Assembly (NCBI RefSeq): GCF_040412425.1
Contig: NC_089768.1
Span: 1,416,001-1,480,000, forward strand
Length of the DNA stretch: 64,000 bases
From: Macrobrachium rosenbergii
Taxonomy: Eukaryota > Arthropoda > Malacostraca > Decapoda > Palaemonidae
Direction: 5' to 3'
Numbering within the stretch: the first letter of the stretch is position 1; the number at the start of each line of letters is the position of its first letter. Shown here in pieces: positions 33,769-45,119 of this stretch. The notes below the pieces were generated by a model. That model worked only from the letters and a program-made list of their open reading frames with translations, ran no database searches and had not been told where the DNA came from. The position numbers and the translations under genes are program-made.

Positions 33769-34121
33769 TATAGCGTAGTCGCTTGTTTTGTCCTCTAGGA
33801 GCTTTACCAAGAAATTGGCAGGTGAAGAAAAAGACTTAAGCTCTCAATTTTTAATCCCAACACCCTAAAGGAAAAAACATTTCTGGTCCGAGGTCAAGCC
33901 ACAAATTTCAAGTCCCATTCTTTATTCCAAATACTCTTCAGGTTTTGGTACCAGGAAACAAGAAATTATACACGAACTTACGTTTTAGGATGTAGTTCTA
34001 CACTGGCTTACCTTAGCATGCTGGGTTTGGTTGCAGTACTGTCGCCCTTCTCCCAGCGGTAGTTAGCATACTCATTATTAATAAGACCCCTGATTTTCTG
34101 CCAGAGCACCTGGGGCTATGA

Positions 34122-34780
34122 CTAACCATGCCACCTACTGATACACAGTGTAATCAAATTTGTTCGAGCACTTGGCAATAATTTAACTGATGACCACCCT
34201 GTACATTCGGAGACTTCTTCGAAAGAGACATTCCTGAAGAAGGCTAACGACGTACTTACTTTCCTAATATCATGTGACCCAGGAATGGGGTGTGGATTTG
34301 CCTTTTTAATGAGACACACTACAATCATTCTCAGGCCTTGTAGGGAGAGTGGTTAGTTTGTGCTAAGGTGTAGGAAAATATGACCCTCTGGTATGTTTGC
34401 CATGACTTCTAGGTAAACCTTAAGCTTGAACTGGGCATAATGTCTTGTCTGATAAATTGAGTTTTTTATATAAGAATAGACTTCCTTTTTAAAGGATCCT
34501 CATTCTTGGCCAAGAATGATGGGCCAGGGGACAATAATAATTGATGGTCAGCTGTTTGCATGATGCATCGTTCCCATCTAAGAGAGCCCAGTTCACTAAT
34601 ACGAACTCCTGATGTTAATGCAATCAAGATTGCATTTTGTAGCATGTGCGTTGTGGTTGTACTGGGTCTGCTGAATTCACAGGTTGATAGAAGTCTAAGC
34701 ACCTTGTTCAGGACCAAGTAACTAGAAGCCTTTTGGGAGTGGGCCTTTGTAGAGCTAAAGACTGCAGAAGGAAGTGACAA
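34122..34780 (-). pseudogene. DIRS tyrosine recombinase, broken
   Basis: The frame 34780-34466 has LIALTSGVRISELGSLRW, carrying the first catalytic Arg (SGxRxSEL). The frame 34328-34122 has GSHDIRKVSTSLAFFRNVSF, the HxxR box, followed by CTGWSSVKLL; the Tyr nucleophile expected ~10 residues later is not seen. Conserved blocks fall in two frames separated by degenerate sequence. Known role: site-specific recombination of the circular DNA copy into the genome. Confidence 0.85.
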
Positions 34781-35039
34781 TTTCTATACTGGAGTCAATC
34801 CCGAATCCATAAAGCAAGGGTTCCGTTAACGCAGCCTTGTGTGCCATGACTGTTGTGACTGCAAGGCGTTTGTCTTCAAAAGGGTATATAAGAAAAATAT
34901 AAAGTGTTCTATAGAAATCTCAACTGGGTTCTCAGTATGGATATAATCTAAGCATATCTTCCACATGGACTGGTATTGCCAGATAGATGATGTCCATAAT
35001 TTTTGTACTAGGTATCTAGTAATGTTATATATATCTATA

Positions 35040-35262
35040 TTAGTTTAACCAGACCACTGAGCTGATTAACAGCTCTCCTAGGGCTGGCCCGAAGGATTAG
35101 ATTTATTTTACGTGGCTAAGAACCAACTGGTTACCTAGCAACAGGACCTACAGATTATTGTGGAATCCGAACCACATTATGACAAGAAATGAATTTCTAT
35201 CACCAGAAATAAATTCCTCTAATTCTTCATTGGCCGGTCGGAGAGTCGAACGCTGGTTGGGT
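35040..35262 (-). mobile_element. tRNA-derived SINE inserted in DIRS element
   Basis: Reverse complement of most of the 41561-41826 SINE, ending in gtcggagagtcgaacgc, part of the B-box region. The tRNA head is truncated. It splits the recombinase region of the DIRS element, so it inserted later. Confidence 0.85.
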
Positions 35263-35271
35263 GAGTAATTT

Positions 35272-37430
35272 TCACGATAGATATTTTTTTTTAAAATCCA
35301 TACGTGAAGGTCTCGGCTCAGAAAGGAGGATGCGTAAACGACTAGCCCTCCTACTATCCGGGATAGAACAGCGGATGATAGTGGAATTGATCTTTTCATC
35401 CGCTGTTGAAGTAATAGGAACCAATGCCTGTTTAGCCAATTTGGGGCTATTAAGTAAGCTGTTCCTTTGAAGGTTAGATGTCTGTTCAAAATCTTTGAAA
35501 TCTGGGACAATGGAGGATAAAGATATCACCCTCCCCTTGTTCCAGTCTTTAGGAAGGCATCTCCTCTGTTCAGGTTCGGAGACACATATATTAGGAGTTG
35601 TGATTCTTCGGAGACACATATATTAGGAGTTGTGATTCTAGTAAGTGGTGAACAGGTCCACTTCCGGTTGTGGAAGCATGTTGGCTATTGTTTGAAAAGA
35701 GTGGTTGTCCAACATCCACTCTGTTGAGGCTGTCGTTTTCCTTGATAGAGAGTCTGCTATTACAATGAGACCCCCTGTGAGGTGAATTGCAGATGTGCCA
35801 CTTCCTTGCTTGCGCCATCTGAAGGATGGCTAGCATTATCATATTGAGAGGAGGTGAACATGATCCCGACCTCTTGATGCAGGACACTGTAGTCATGTTG
35901 TCTCTCTCTTCTGGAGGTTTGGATATTTTGAGAGACAAAGACAGCCATCAGCTCCAGGAAATTGATAAAAGAATTCCTCAGAGGAGATGGCCACCTGACG
36001 GTCCTCCCAATGTCCTGTCAACGAGGCATCTGTGTGTATTGTCACTTGTACTGACAGAGGAGTCAGGGTGACCTGTTTTGCCAGAGATTCCTTGCGGGTT
36101 CAAGGCCAAAGTATCTCTCCAACTTTTTTAATCTTTTGTTGAGGTTGGTCTTGCGTCTTTTTTCTGGCATGCGATAGCCAGAATTCATTAACATTTTTAG
36201 TTGCAATCTAAGTATGGATCTATTACTGATGCGAACTGCAGCAGGCCCATCATTCATTCTAACCGCCATCTGGAAACTCTGGGCTGTGCAAGGGACCTTT
36301 TGAGGACTTGCCTTATTCTGTTTGAGTATGATGGGGAGGGACAACACGCCATGAAGAGTATCCCAACACAGTCCAGCCACTGAAAGTGTCTGCTGGGTGT
36401 GAGGCAGCATTTTTTCAGATTTATTATAAAACCTTTTGACTGTAGTCTGTTGACCATTGCTCTTAGGTTTTTCAAGCACTCTTTTCTCGTGGGCCCCCAG
36501 ATCAACCAGTTGTCTAGGTATTCCTTTTTGTTTCAGTTCTTGAATGAATACCATTGATAATTTTTTAAGATATTCTTTAGGCAATGTCTAGCCCAAAGGG
36601 CATGACTTTGAAAATCTGTACATATCTTTCCCTATCTGGAACCTTAAGAAGGGGCAGAAGGGAACAACTATAGGGACATGCCAGTATGCATCTTTCAGAT
36701 CTATAGAAACTGTCCAAGTCCCTTTTGGAATGATTCAACATACTTAGGCAACGGTAATTATCCGAAACTTTTGGCAAACAATGTGCTTGTTCAGTGTTGA
36801 CTGGTTGAGGATCACTTCTTTTGGAAGAATCCTTTTTGAGGACACTGAAGGGAGGTACTTGGTGGTGAATATACTCACGTTTCTTCATGGGCACATTATT
36901 TTAAATAATGCTGTACCCCCACAGGGAAAACTTCCATTGTCTGTGATGTCACCATACAACTCATATTGGTATCTGCCTCTTCCTTTGCCTTCGCCTTCTA
37001 TAGACATTCCAGGTATTGCTTTTCGTTTTTTCCCCCCTATAAGATAGTTTTTGGACCGTGTGAAAATGGATGTCCTTGCTGTTGTTTTTGTTGTTGTCCC
37101 TTTGTAGGGAACTGTCCCTTCTGAGCACCTACCTGTTTTTTGAGGAAAACTTTTTGGGGTGACTGAAGGCTTATATGATTTTTTATCAAAGCGAGCCTTT
37201 TTTGGGGTTGGGTAAGGGAAATTTTGGGTTCTTTGTTTCCTGAATTCCCCTTTCTCCAGAGGAGCGTACACTACAATTCTGTTGGAAGGCATGCTCGTTG
37301 AGTTGAGCCACAACACACTCCTCAAACAGTTCCTTGCAGAAGGGGTAAGAATGTAATAATGTACTGAGATTGGAGTGATTTGATGGAGCCCTCCAAAGCT
37401 TTCATTTATGCTTTTATGCGCCACTCTAGG
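35272..37430 (-). pseudogene. DIRS reverse transcriptase/RNase H and recombinase N-terminal region, broken
   Basis: RT blocks on the minus strand: IFKVMPFGLDIA (36577-36894 frame), then in other frames EYLDNWLIWGP, where the catalytic YLDD is YLDN, and NRLQSKGFIINLKKC. RNase H shows VTIHTDASL near 36040. The segment FKGTAYLIAPNWLNRHWF (35510-35400) equals FKGQIALVAPNWPKSNWF of the plus-strand DIRS. In an alternative frame SPKLAKQALVPITSTADE is visible, the same overlapping recombinase ORF found at 63546-64000. Many frameshifts. Confidence 0.8.
35576..35639. repeat. Perfect 32 bp tandem duplication
   Basis: Two adjacent identical copies starting tcggagacacatatattagg (35576-35607 and 35608-35639) within the DIRS element. 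Being perfect, it is younger than the element's decay. Confidence 0.95.
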
Positions 37431-38300
37431 CGGGTTCTCATAAGACTTTTGGCCTCAACAGCAAAAAATTATCCTAGAATCTTCTGGAAGCCTTTTGGTG
37501 GCAACTTCCAGCAAGGTGGTAGTGGTTATAATACTAAGGAGCCGCAGCCTAGCATAAAATTCTGACGAGGCTGTCCCCTCCGAGAGTCTTCTCATAGGGG
37601 TCCCAAACTGCTATGTAGCTATATATAAAGGGAGCTTTCTCCTTTCAAAAGGGAGTTGCATCGTTGCCCATTTCTTGGTGAAATTTCCCAAAACTAGGAT
37701 GACTGTGGCAGATGGTTTTAATTCTGCCATTGTCTCTTGTTTTTAGTCACTACAAATTCTGAAAATCTGTCTTCACATGATTAATAATTTTGAAAGTGTG
37801 AAGGGACAGAAGGCTAGGGTTACTTGGTGAGCAAGTTGGCTCTTATTCAAATTGGAAGCAGAGATCCATTTTTTATCGACCTGGTAAAGGGTGGTTTGCC
37901 CATTCCTACAAATTCTGAAAATCTGTCTTCACATGATTAATACTTTTGAAAGTGAAGGGACAGAAGTCTAGGGCAACTTGGGTCTTATTCAAAATGGAAG
38001 TAGAGATCCATTTTTTGTTGACTTGGTAAAGGGTGATTTCTATAGCTTTTAATGCTATAGGCACAGGTAAAAAAACATTTCTGTTAGTGGTTTCTCCATG
38101 TCTGGTGAAGATGGTACCAAGTGCCATTCTGTATTAGGGAATGCTGCCGTTTGTAAATTCTACATGTACAACTTCAATCATAGTTTTTCTCTCATTCATT
38201 ACATACTTACCATCGGGAGAGAAAATGCGCATTGAGGTGTCTCGCCAAGGATTATCAGTATCATCAGGGGCGAGTATTGGAGCCCCTATTGTATCTTGAT
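36885..38300 (-). pseudogene. DIRS gag, broken, with ~150 bp tandem duplication
   Basis: On the minus strand from ~38290 the translation shows DTDNPWRDTSMRIFSPDGK and then MALGTIFTRHGETT, aligned in order with NPWRLTLFAP and following residues of the plus-strand DIRS gag. The segment at 37750-37905 is repeated with divergence at 37907-38040, duplicating a piece containing tacaaattctgaaaatctgt. The basic C-terminal part is in 36885-37424. No zinc-finger exon was located. Confidence 0.6.
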
Positions 38301-38311
38301 CTGAAGTTCTG

Positions 38312-38590
38312 TACAGACAGTCCCCGGTTTACGACAAGGGTTCCGTTTTTACGCTGAGCCATAAACCGAAAATCATCGTAAACCGAAATATTGTCGAAAA
38401 TCGTAAAAAATCCTAGGAAAACCTTGCTTTTAATGCTTTGGGTGTATTGAAAATGATGTAAACTGCATTTTTATTGAGTTTTTCATCAGAAAAACCTCCA
38501 AATTTTTATTATTCTGCCGTTTTGGAGCCATATTTCTTCCGCCGGATAGGCGCATTTACGATTGTAACCCCTCGAACATGTTGTGCACCG
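38312..38590. repeat. Dispersed MITE-like repeat (CAGTCCCCGGTTTACGAC family), copy 3
   Basis: Starts cagtccccggtttacgacaa and follows the same order as the copy at 24330, ending cgattgtaacccctcg. It abuts the gag end of the minus-strand DIRS. Confidence 0.75.
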
Positions 38591-38610
38591 AGAAATAATT
38601 TCTGATGAAT

Positions 38611-38654
38611 TATATATATATATATATATATATGTATATGTATATATATATACA

Positions 38655-38704
<50 letters not shown>
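38611..38704. repeat. (TA)n microsatellite
   Basis: TA tract interrupted by GTATATG and CAGTATA, directly left of the MULE element. Confidence 0.95.
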
Positions 38705-38705
<1 letters not shown>

Positions 38706-40737
38706 GGCGCTTAGGTCAATTCATCCCCAGCCAATTAAAATAAGGTCAATTCGTCCCCGCCAATTAATTGTCGCCAATTCAATTGTCTTGAACAATTTGT
38801 CCCCAAGTTAACTCGTGGCGTTGGGCATTTTGTCTCCAATGAAGACACTAGGTTGTTTGTTTTTCTTATTATTTTCCTGTTTTGGACAGTTGAAAACAAA
38901 AGGTTTTTACTTAGATCGAGTTATTTCTAAAGAATACACCCATCCAACAACATGGCTACCTGCAAGATTTTAACGTCTGAGAAAAGAAAAAACAAAGTGG
39001 TGGATCAAGAGAATTATATATATACTAAGAATAAGGAAAGTGCTGATAGACTGAAGATCTACTGAGGTGTGAAAATCGTGCATGCAAGGCGAGACTTCAT
39101 ACTGATGAAAACTATACAGAGATTAAGAAGGTTGGTATCCACAATCACGCTTCAACTGCCGCTGAGGTAAATGCGAGGACTGCGGTCTCAAATATTAAAG
39201 AAAAATCAATTTCATCTCGTGACGCACCTCGCTCAATAATTGCTGGTGAAGTTGAAAAGTTAAACGAATGTGCTTTATCACAAATTCCTCGGTTGGAACA
39301 ACTCGGTAAGTATATCAGACGTTGGAGGCAAGCAGATGTTAATTATCCCGCAACCCCACAAACAAATGTTGGGTTCTCCATTCCGAGTGAATATTCTCGC
39401 TTAGACACTAATGAAATTTTCTTACAGTATGATAGTGGAATCGAAGATTCAAGCAGAATTCTGATATTTGCAAGTGATGAAGCGCTGAGACATTTAAAAG
39501 TGTACAAGAATTGGGCGGCAGACGGTACATTTAAATGCTGTTCTAGTATATTTTTTCAATTATATATAGTGCACGTACAGATCGATACTTTAAGTGTACC
39601 ACGATTGTTCGCATTGCTATCAAACAAAAGCCAAAACACATATAGTAGACTTTTTTGCCAAAATAAGTGAATTGCTGCAGGACGAAGGCCCAGATTGCAT
39701 GACTATGGATTTTGAAAAAGCAGCCCATAATGGATTTCTTGAATCGTTTCCTCGCCAAATTTATCATGCTGCTTGTTTCATTTAGGCAAAATGTGTACAA
39801 GCATATTGTTCAAGAAGGAATGAAAAGCAGATATCACCAAGATGACAGTTTTAGTCTTAAAATGCGCTGTTTTGTTGCCCTTGCCTGCCTTCTTGCCGGT
39901 AGATGATGTTGTCGATGGCTACGAGGAACTTGTAGATGAAGATGATATTCCACAATCGGTAGTTTCCTATTTTGAGAATTATTACATAGGACCCCTTAGA
40001 GGAAGAGGAGAAAGGAGGCGACATCTTGAACCACCATATCCATTAACTATTTGGAATGTTTGGGATAGATGCATGTCGGGGATTGCTAGAACTACAAATA
40101 GTTTAGAAGCTTACCACAGTGAATATGAGTCATCCAAATATTTGGAAGCTCATAGATGTTTTGAAAAGTGAGGAAAGGTTTGCTAGTGCCAAACTGCAGA
40201 AATTTATTCAAGAAAAATACAGAGACATGAACTTGCGTATAAAAATGTCATGGAGAAATATGATCCCAACCAAAAATTACCTTTTGAAAGCAATCGACAT
40301 AATCTTAAATTTTAGAAATTAAATGCTTAACCAATTTTTTTAGAATTTTATTGTAACTTTACTTTTTCATTTTATAGTATCTTGTACGTTGACTATAAAT
40401 TTAACTGAAAATAAACATTATTTCCACATTTTTTTATTGTATTTATATTGCAACTACCTCCCTTTCCTAAAAAGATACAATATTCGGAGCAAAGTTTCTA
40501 AAAATTAGTTTTGAACCAAAATTGTCGTTAGACAATTTTAGTAGCTAATGAAGGTCAGAATGAGAATGCGAAAATAAATCATTGAACTCGACTATTTGGC
40601 CAACAACGCATTGACTTGGGGACTAATTGGTCAACGATTTAATTGAATTGGCGATTTAATTGGCTGACGCATTTAATTGGCGTCGATTTAATTGACCGAC
40701 GACGAAATTGCCGTTTCGATTTAATTGACCGGATGCC
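38706..40737 (+). mobile_element. FLYWCH/MULE DNA transposon (about 2.03 kb)
   Basis: The ends resemble inverted copies: left GGCGCTTAGGTCAATTC, right on the minus strand GGCATCCGGTCAATTAA. Both subterminal regions reiterate 'caatt(c/a)' and 'gtccc' motifs (ggtcaattcgtccccgcc type). Both sides border (TA)n. Inside is a FLYWCH-MULE transposase relic on the plus strand. Confidence 0.75.
39060..40322 (+). pseudogene. FLYWCH zinc finger plus MULE transposase, frameshifted
   Basis: First RCENRACKARLHTDENY with GIHNHAS (39061-39150) is the C-x4-C...H-x-H end of a FLYWCH finger, a DNA-binding domain. Then 39293-39570 runs IFASDEALRHL and WAADGTFKCC, the first catalytic Asp of the MULE domain. CMTMDFEKAAHNGF (about 39700) has the second Asp. 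ARTTNSLEAYHSEY (about 40090) has the Glu. All three acidic residues survive, but the blocks lie in successive frames (changes near 39590, 39780, 39845 and 40125), so the gene is broken. Confidence 0.82.
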
Positions 40738-40738
40738 A

Positions 40739-40798
40739 TATTATATATATATATATGTATATATATTATATATATATATATACACACATACACACACA
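40739..40798. repeat. (TA)n/(CA)n microsatellite
   Basis: TA then CA run between the MULE and the Penelope-like fragment. Confidence 0.9.
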
Positions 40799-40862
40799 TG
40801 ATAGCAGATTCCAGTATCCTTCTTTTGTACGGACAGCTACTTTTGAAAACCAACTCCGCCCC
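40798..40862. repeat. Left arm of ~65 bp perfect inverted repeat
   Basis: tgatagcagattccagtatc and the following sequence to ctccgccccac is exactly inverted at about 41284-41349. The arms encode the Penelope C-terminal block in opposite orientations. Confidence 0.92.
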
Positions 40863-41352
40863 ACTCCAGTTAATGGCATGCCCTGTATTTCTGATATGTA
40901 GGAAAATTCCCGAACTCTCGGAAGCGTAACGCACTGATCTTTTGTGCTCTGTTATTCTTTGCAGAGCGATCTACCTGTCTCGCCTCACGAGATGTCCTGA
41001 CAATTACTACACGGTATCTTGTAAACTCCGGCTTCTTCCCTTTTGTTATTTAAGTATACGTTAACGAGCTTAACTCCCGATGGATTTGGGATAATGGAAA
41101 ATGAAAGGATTGTTAGGCCTGAGTTGCTCGGAAGCCTTTTGGATGTTTTCATCATGACGGAAGCTTTATTTTGTTGTTGAAATCTATTTGTCTGTTGTGA
41201 GTGGGACCTTTATAGTATATTTTATTCGCTTTGTTAATAGCCCTCTCGATAATGTGTGGTGGATATAGCAGTTGCGTTAGGTGTGGGGCGGAGTTGGTTT
41301 TCAAAAGTAGCTGTCCGTACAAAAGAAGGATACTGGAATCTGCTATCATCAA
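40800..41352 (-). pseudogene. Penelope-like element GIY-YIG endonuclease region, broken
   Basis: On the minus strand: PPHIIERAINKANKIYY, the linker after the RT; GVYKIPCSNCQDIS with GETGRSL, the GIY-YIG box (the tyrosine-isoleucine-glycine part is damaged by a stop); then FLHIRNTGHAINWSGAELVF and PYKRRILESAIM, the family's C-terminal block. One stop and one frameshift are visible. Penelope-like RTs use this nuclease to open target DNA. The RT itself is missing. The left 65 bp are inverted at 41284-41350. Confidence 0.75.
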
Positions 41353-41485
41353 TCAAACCAACAATATGAACCTGTCAGGAGGACATTGGAAATCGGATGA
41401 CATCGACACCTTAATCCTCAAATCCCTCATGAAGAAGATGACCCAGGAAACGCGACCGCCAGATCCATCGCCAAACGGGAGCTAA
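41284..41485 (+). pseudogene. Penelope-like C-terminal fragment, opposite orientation
   Basis: Plus-strand frame: CGAELVFKSSCPYKRRILES then AIINQTNNMNLSGGHWKSDD to a stop at 41485. It repeats the block seen on the minus strand at 40800-40870 and extends further to the natural C-terminus. The two copies face each other, giving the inverted repeat. Such inverted terminal copies are known for Penelope-like elements. Confidence 0.7.
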
Positions 41486-41560
41486 TGAGGCCAAAAACCA
41501 CTAGGGAATTTGGCCATTCTCCTCCTTAAGAAACGCCACCTCCATAGCATCGGAAGCCCT

Positions 41561-41826
41561 TTGTTGGCCGAGTTGGTTGAGCTTCAGACCGTCATTCGAT
41601 GGGCCGGAGTTCGACTCCTGCCGCCGGCTGATGAAGAGTTAGAGGAATTTATTTCTGGTGATAGAAATTCATTTCTCGCTATAATGTGGTTCGGATTCCA
41701 CAATAAGCTGTAGGTCCCGTTGCTAAGTAACCAATTGGTTCTTAGCCACGTAAAATAAGTCTAATCCTTTGGGCCAGCCCTAGGAGAGCTGTTAATCAGC
41801 TCAGTGGTCTGGTAAAACTAAGCTAT
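41561..41826 (+). mobile_element. tRNA-derived SINE, best copy
   Basis: The head has an A box at 41564-41575 (tggccgagttgg) and a B box at 41609-41617 (gttcgactc), the internal RNA polymerase III promoter of tRNAs. The body follows, with tttctggtgatagaaattc and tggttcggattccacaataa, and the tail has the gagctgttaatcagctc palindrome. Matching copies: 32461-32712, 35040-35262 and a fragment at 1327-1373. Confidence 0.9.
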
Positions 41827-41995
41827 ACTTACTTTACATAGCATCAGAGGCCTAGGGCCACACCTTTATATTTCTGTATATATACCACTGTAACTTTCCA
41901 CCTGTCCATATTCTACCAGTGAACAGGGGCACAGAAGCTAGTGCCCAAATATATGGTTTTCAACGTTTAAATAGTGTTTTATGGGCCTTCTTATA

Positions 41996-42233
<238 letters not shown>

Positions 42234-42239
42234 TTAGCA

Positions 42240-42330
42240 ACTTTTTGGATGTGCTTGTAACTACGGCCGTGACATCCACACACAAGAAATTGTATGTCAT
42301 GGCTTTGTAGTTACAAGCATATCCAAAAAA
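42240..42330. repeat. Short inverted repeat
   Basis: tttttggatgtgcttgtaac (42242 onwards) pairs with gttacaagcatatccaaaaa about 55 bp later, with one mismatch. Possible small foldback element next to the TA tract. Confidence 0.75.
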
Positions 42331-42411
42331 GCACGAAGAATTCGAGAAGTTAAGAGGGCATTGTGGCTATTAGAATTACATATGTGTCTGGTAAAAGTGA
42401 CCAGTAGATTC

Positions 42412-42413
<2 letters not shown>

Positions 42414-42455
<42 letters not shown>

Positions 42456-42460
42456 TATAT
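42414..42460. repeat. (TA)n microsatellite, target of LTR element
   Basis: TA tract immediately left of the LTR retrotransposon; another TA tract begins at 50045 on its right. Confidence 0.9.
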
Positions 42461-43668
42461 TATTATGATTAGCAAGAATGCGCTACCAAATTGCCTCCCC
42501 CTCTTTTGTTGTTGTTGTTTGTTCTGTTGTTTTCATTTACTGTAAGCTGCTCGATCGATAGACACATCTGTCTATCGAGACTTCGCACGGTCAGAATACA
42601 AGGGTTTAAAACGGATTAAGGCCACTCCCTTTAAGCAGATCTTTCTTCGAGGCAAAAGTGATTTCTGTCTGGTCGTTTTCTTACAGGCAAAACTCCCCCT
42701 GCGGGCATCAGCTGGAAATGATTCAACCCCATATGTTGGACGTGCCCCCTGCCCACAGGAGGAGATAAAAGGAGAAACCAAACCGAGGTGCGGCCTCACA
42801 CGTGCGCTGGATTGGATGGAGTAAGGACCAAGCCACCTGCCCCTGGCAGTGCCCTTAGCTAACCACGTGGCCCTTTTCAAGTATACTTTCTCCTCGTGCC
42901 CTTCGACCGCGAGCCATGTGTTCGCTCCACCGTTGACCTGCTGCATGCCCACATGCCATTGCCCGGCCCTTCGTGAAATTCCCACGCATTGCCCTTTTGC
43001 GTGAAGCCCCACATCCTAACATGTGAAGAAACTCGCCCTCGGAAATCGCAAGTCATCCACAGACCCCTTTTCTACGCTGGAACCTGTCTTACGGTAATGT
43101 GCCCTGGAAGACCTCCATTCAGTCACGCTTTTGTCTCGTAATATTTACTTAAATTGTGAGCCAGTAATCACCGAATCTCTTGTCAAATGTCTGTGCTCCA
43201 CGAGTGTTGGCAGTACTAAGCTATCATTAATTCATCGAAGCCCTTTGGCACCCTCAGTGCAGCTTCGAATTCATTAATCTTTTGTCTATTTTCATTACTG
43301 GCGTATAATGTGCATATCTCTCATTTCAGAGGGACCCTATATCGTGGAAGCTTCTTGGACTGTGTCTGAATTCCCCAGTTTCATTCATCCCATAGGAATC
43401 CCTCCAGGATCAATAATCTACTAGCATTCCTCTTTCCCGTACTAACGTTATTTATGTAAATACACTCCTGCAAGTTTGCCCGTGTTTTACGTAATATCTT
43501 CCTCAGTAACAAGAGCCTTAAGCTCATATGAAATTCCCCTTTGTTTTCCTCTTTTTTACGATTTCCTGGACCCACGAAGTCAGAATCACAAGGCTAAATT
43601 ACCTTAAATTGTTGCTACCTGTCTCACAGAGAATATTTCAAACTAAATCGCCAGGAAAAACGTAAAAA
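42461..43668 (+). repeat. 5' LTR
   Basis: Paired with 48834-50044. A 146-codon minus-strand frame here (195 codons in the other LTR) is shared only because the LTRs are copies; I do not take it as a gene. Confidence 0.88.
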
Positions 43669-45119
43669 TGGCGACCTGGCCATAGATCTCGTTTTGCAGT
43701 TGCAGTTCCCCTAGTGTTGCTTTATTGCATTTGCAACTTGCCAGATCAGCTATTAACAAAGCTAAGCTGGGTACGAGACAATTACGAACCTTTTATGTAA
43801 AACCAGCACACAGATCCAGAAATTCCACATAAGTAATGTGTTTATCTTAGCAAAACCTTTTTACAATCGTGACTGTTCCTAGGAATTAGAAATAGGGACG
43901 CATGTATTCACTGAGAGAAAAGAACCGCCGTATTAGATTCGTTAATGCATGCCTTTCAGGATAGGTAGTTAGGAAATAACCAGTGCTAACCATCCTTTGC
44001 TTCGAGGAATAGTGCGAAATTCCTGTGTTAAAATCTTTGCCATATCTTTTGCTTCGAGGAATAGTGCGAAAGAAATTCCTCTGTGATAAATTTTACTTCG
44101 CATTTCGGATTAGCGAACTGTTATTTAGGCGTGAATAAATTCCCAAGTGGGACAAGACGAAGTCAGCTTGCATTGCTGAAATTCTCTCAGTGTAGTTAGA
44201 ATTCGAGTTAGGTGTTAGGAAAGCGAAATTTAAACTCCGCTGATAGGGAAAATTACTTGGTCGTTTTACTGTTATCCTCTCCCCAGAATCCCAGACAGTC
44301 TATACATAGACGGGTCCATTCACACAGAATCTAAAAATAACTCCGGTGTTGGTCAGACGTCCTGCAAAAGGCCCCCACCCCCGCCCATGCCCACGTGTGT
44401 AGCATTTTTTTTCCATTCATTTCTCAGCAAACATTTCTCTTTGGGTTTTCCCGTTAGTAATTTCTAAGTCCTAAGGGACGAATCATATTTCAAGTCCTCA
44501 GAGACTCCTAAAATTCTACGTCGCACGTGGCGAGAATTTCTCCACGAGGACTCCTAAAAATTCTCTCACCCAAATTCAGAGTCCTAAGATACTCCTAACA
44601 AATTCCAAGTCCACAGAGACTCTAAAATTCTAAATGCGTCGCACGTGGCGAGAATTTCTCCAAATTCCAAGTCCTCAGAGACTCCTACTAAAATTCTAAA
44701 TTTCTCCAAATTCCAGTCCTCAGAGACTCATACAAAAATTCGTGGCGAAATTCTAATTCCTGCGGGAAACCCAAAATCAAGTCCTTTTGAGACATTATAT
44801 TAGTGTATTTCACACACATCTAAGCTCTTACGGGACTGATCATTCTAGTTCGTTAGAACAACTCCTTAACTTCACGCTACAGCCGGCCAAGTCCGAGCGT
44901 GACAAAATCCCAGTACGTCTTCCGAGACGCATATAAATTCGTTTGCCACGAACAACCCCGTCTTTCCGAGACATATCAAATTTTAACAAAAGTCTCCTCA
45001 GACTTACTAATCAACTGTCTTATTCAGACAGATCCATTCTCCTGCAGTCTGAACTATTGAGTGTTTCAGATTCCTGCAATTGAGTCTTTTCAGACCTACC
45101 ATATAACCATTATTTCAAG
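43669..45119 (+). other. 5' leader of LTR element with short tandem repeats
   Basis: Starts with the candidate primer-binding site. gcttcgaggaatagtgcgaa is repeated at about 43999 and 44050. From 44480 to 44760 an irregular unit with 'aagtcctcagagactcctaa...aattct' and 'gtcgcacgtggcgagaattt' recurs several times. No gene. Confidence 0.65.

Larger units (their letters stand above)
34080..38311 (-). mobile_element. Decayed DIRS-like retrotransposon, minus strand
   Basis: DIRS elements use a tyrosine recombinase instead of an integrase. Reading leftward from about 38311: gag (to ~36900), RT (36894-36063), RNase H (about 36060-35650), a linker/YR N-terminal part (35619-35272), a SINE insertion (35040-35262), and the recombinase (34780-34122). 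All parts are frameshifted. The order equals that of the plus-strand DIRS at the window end. Boundaries are approximate because no terminal repeats were confirmed. Confidence 0.8.

Noticed and set aside
41561..41620. Functional tRNA gene
   Set aside because: A and B boxes are present but the sequence does not close into a proper acceptor stem and continues into the SINE body.
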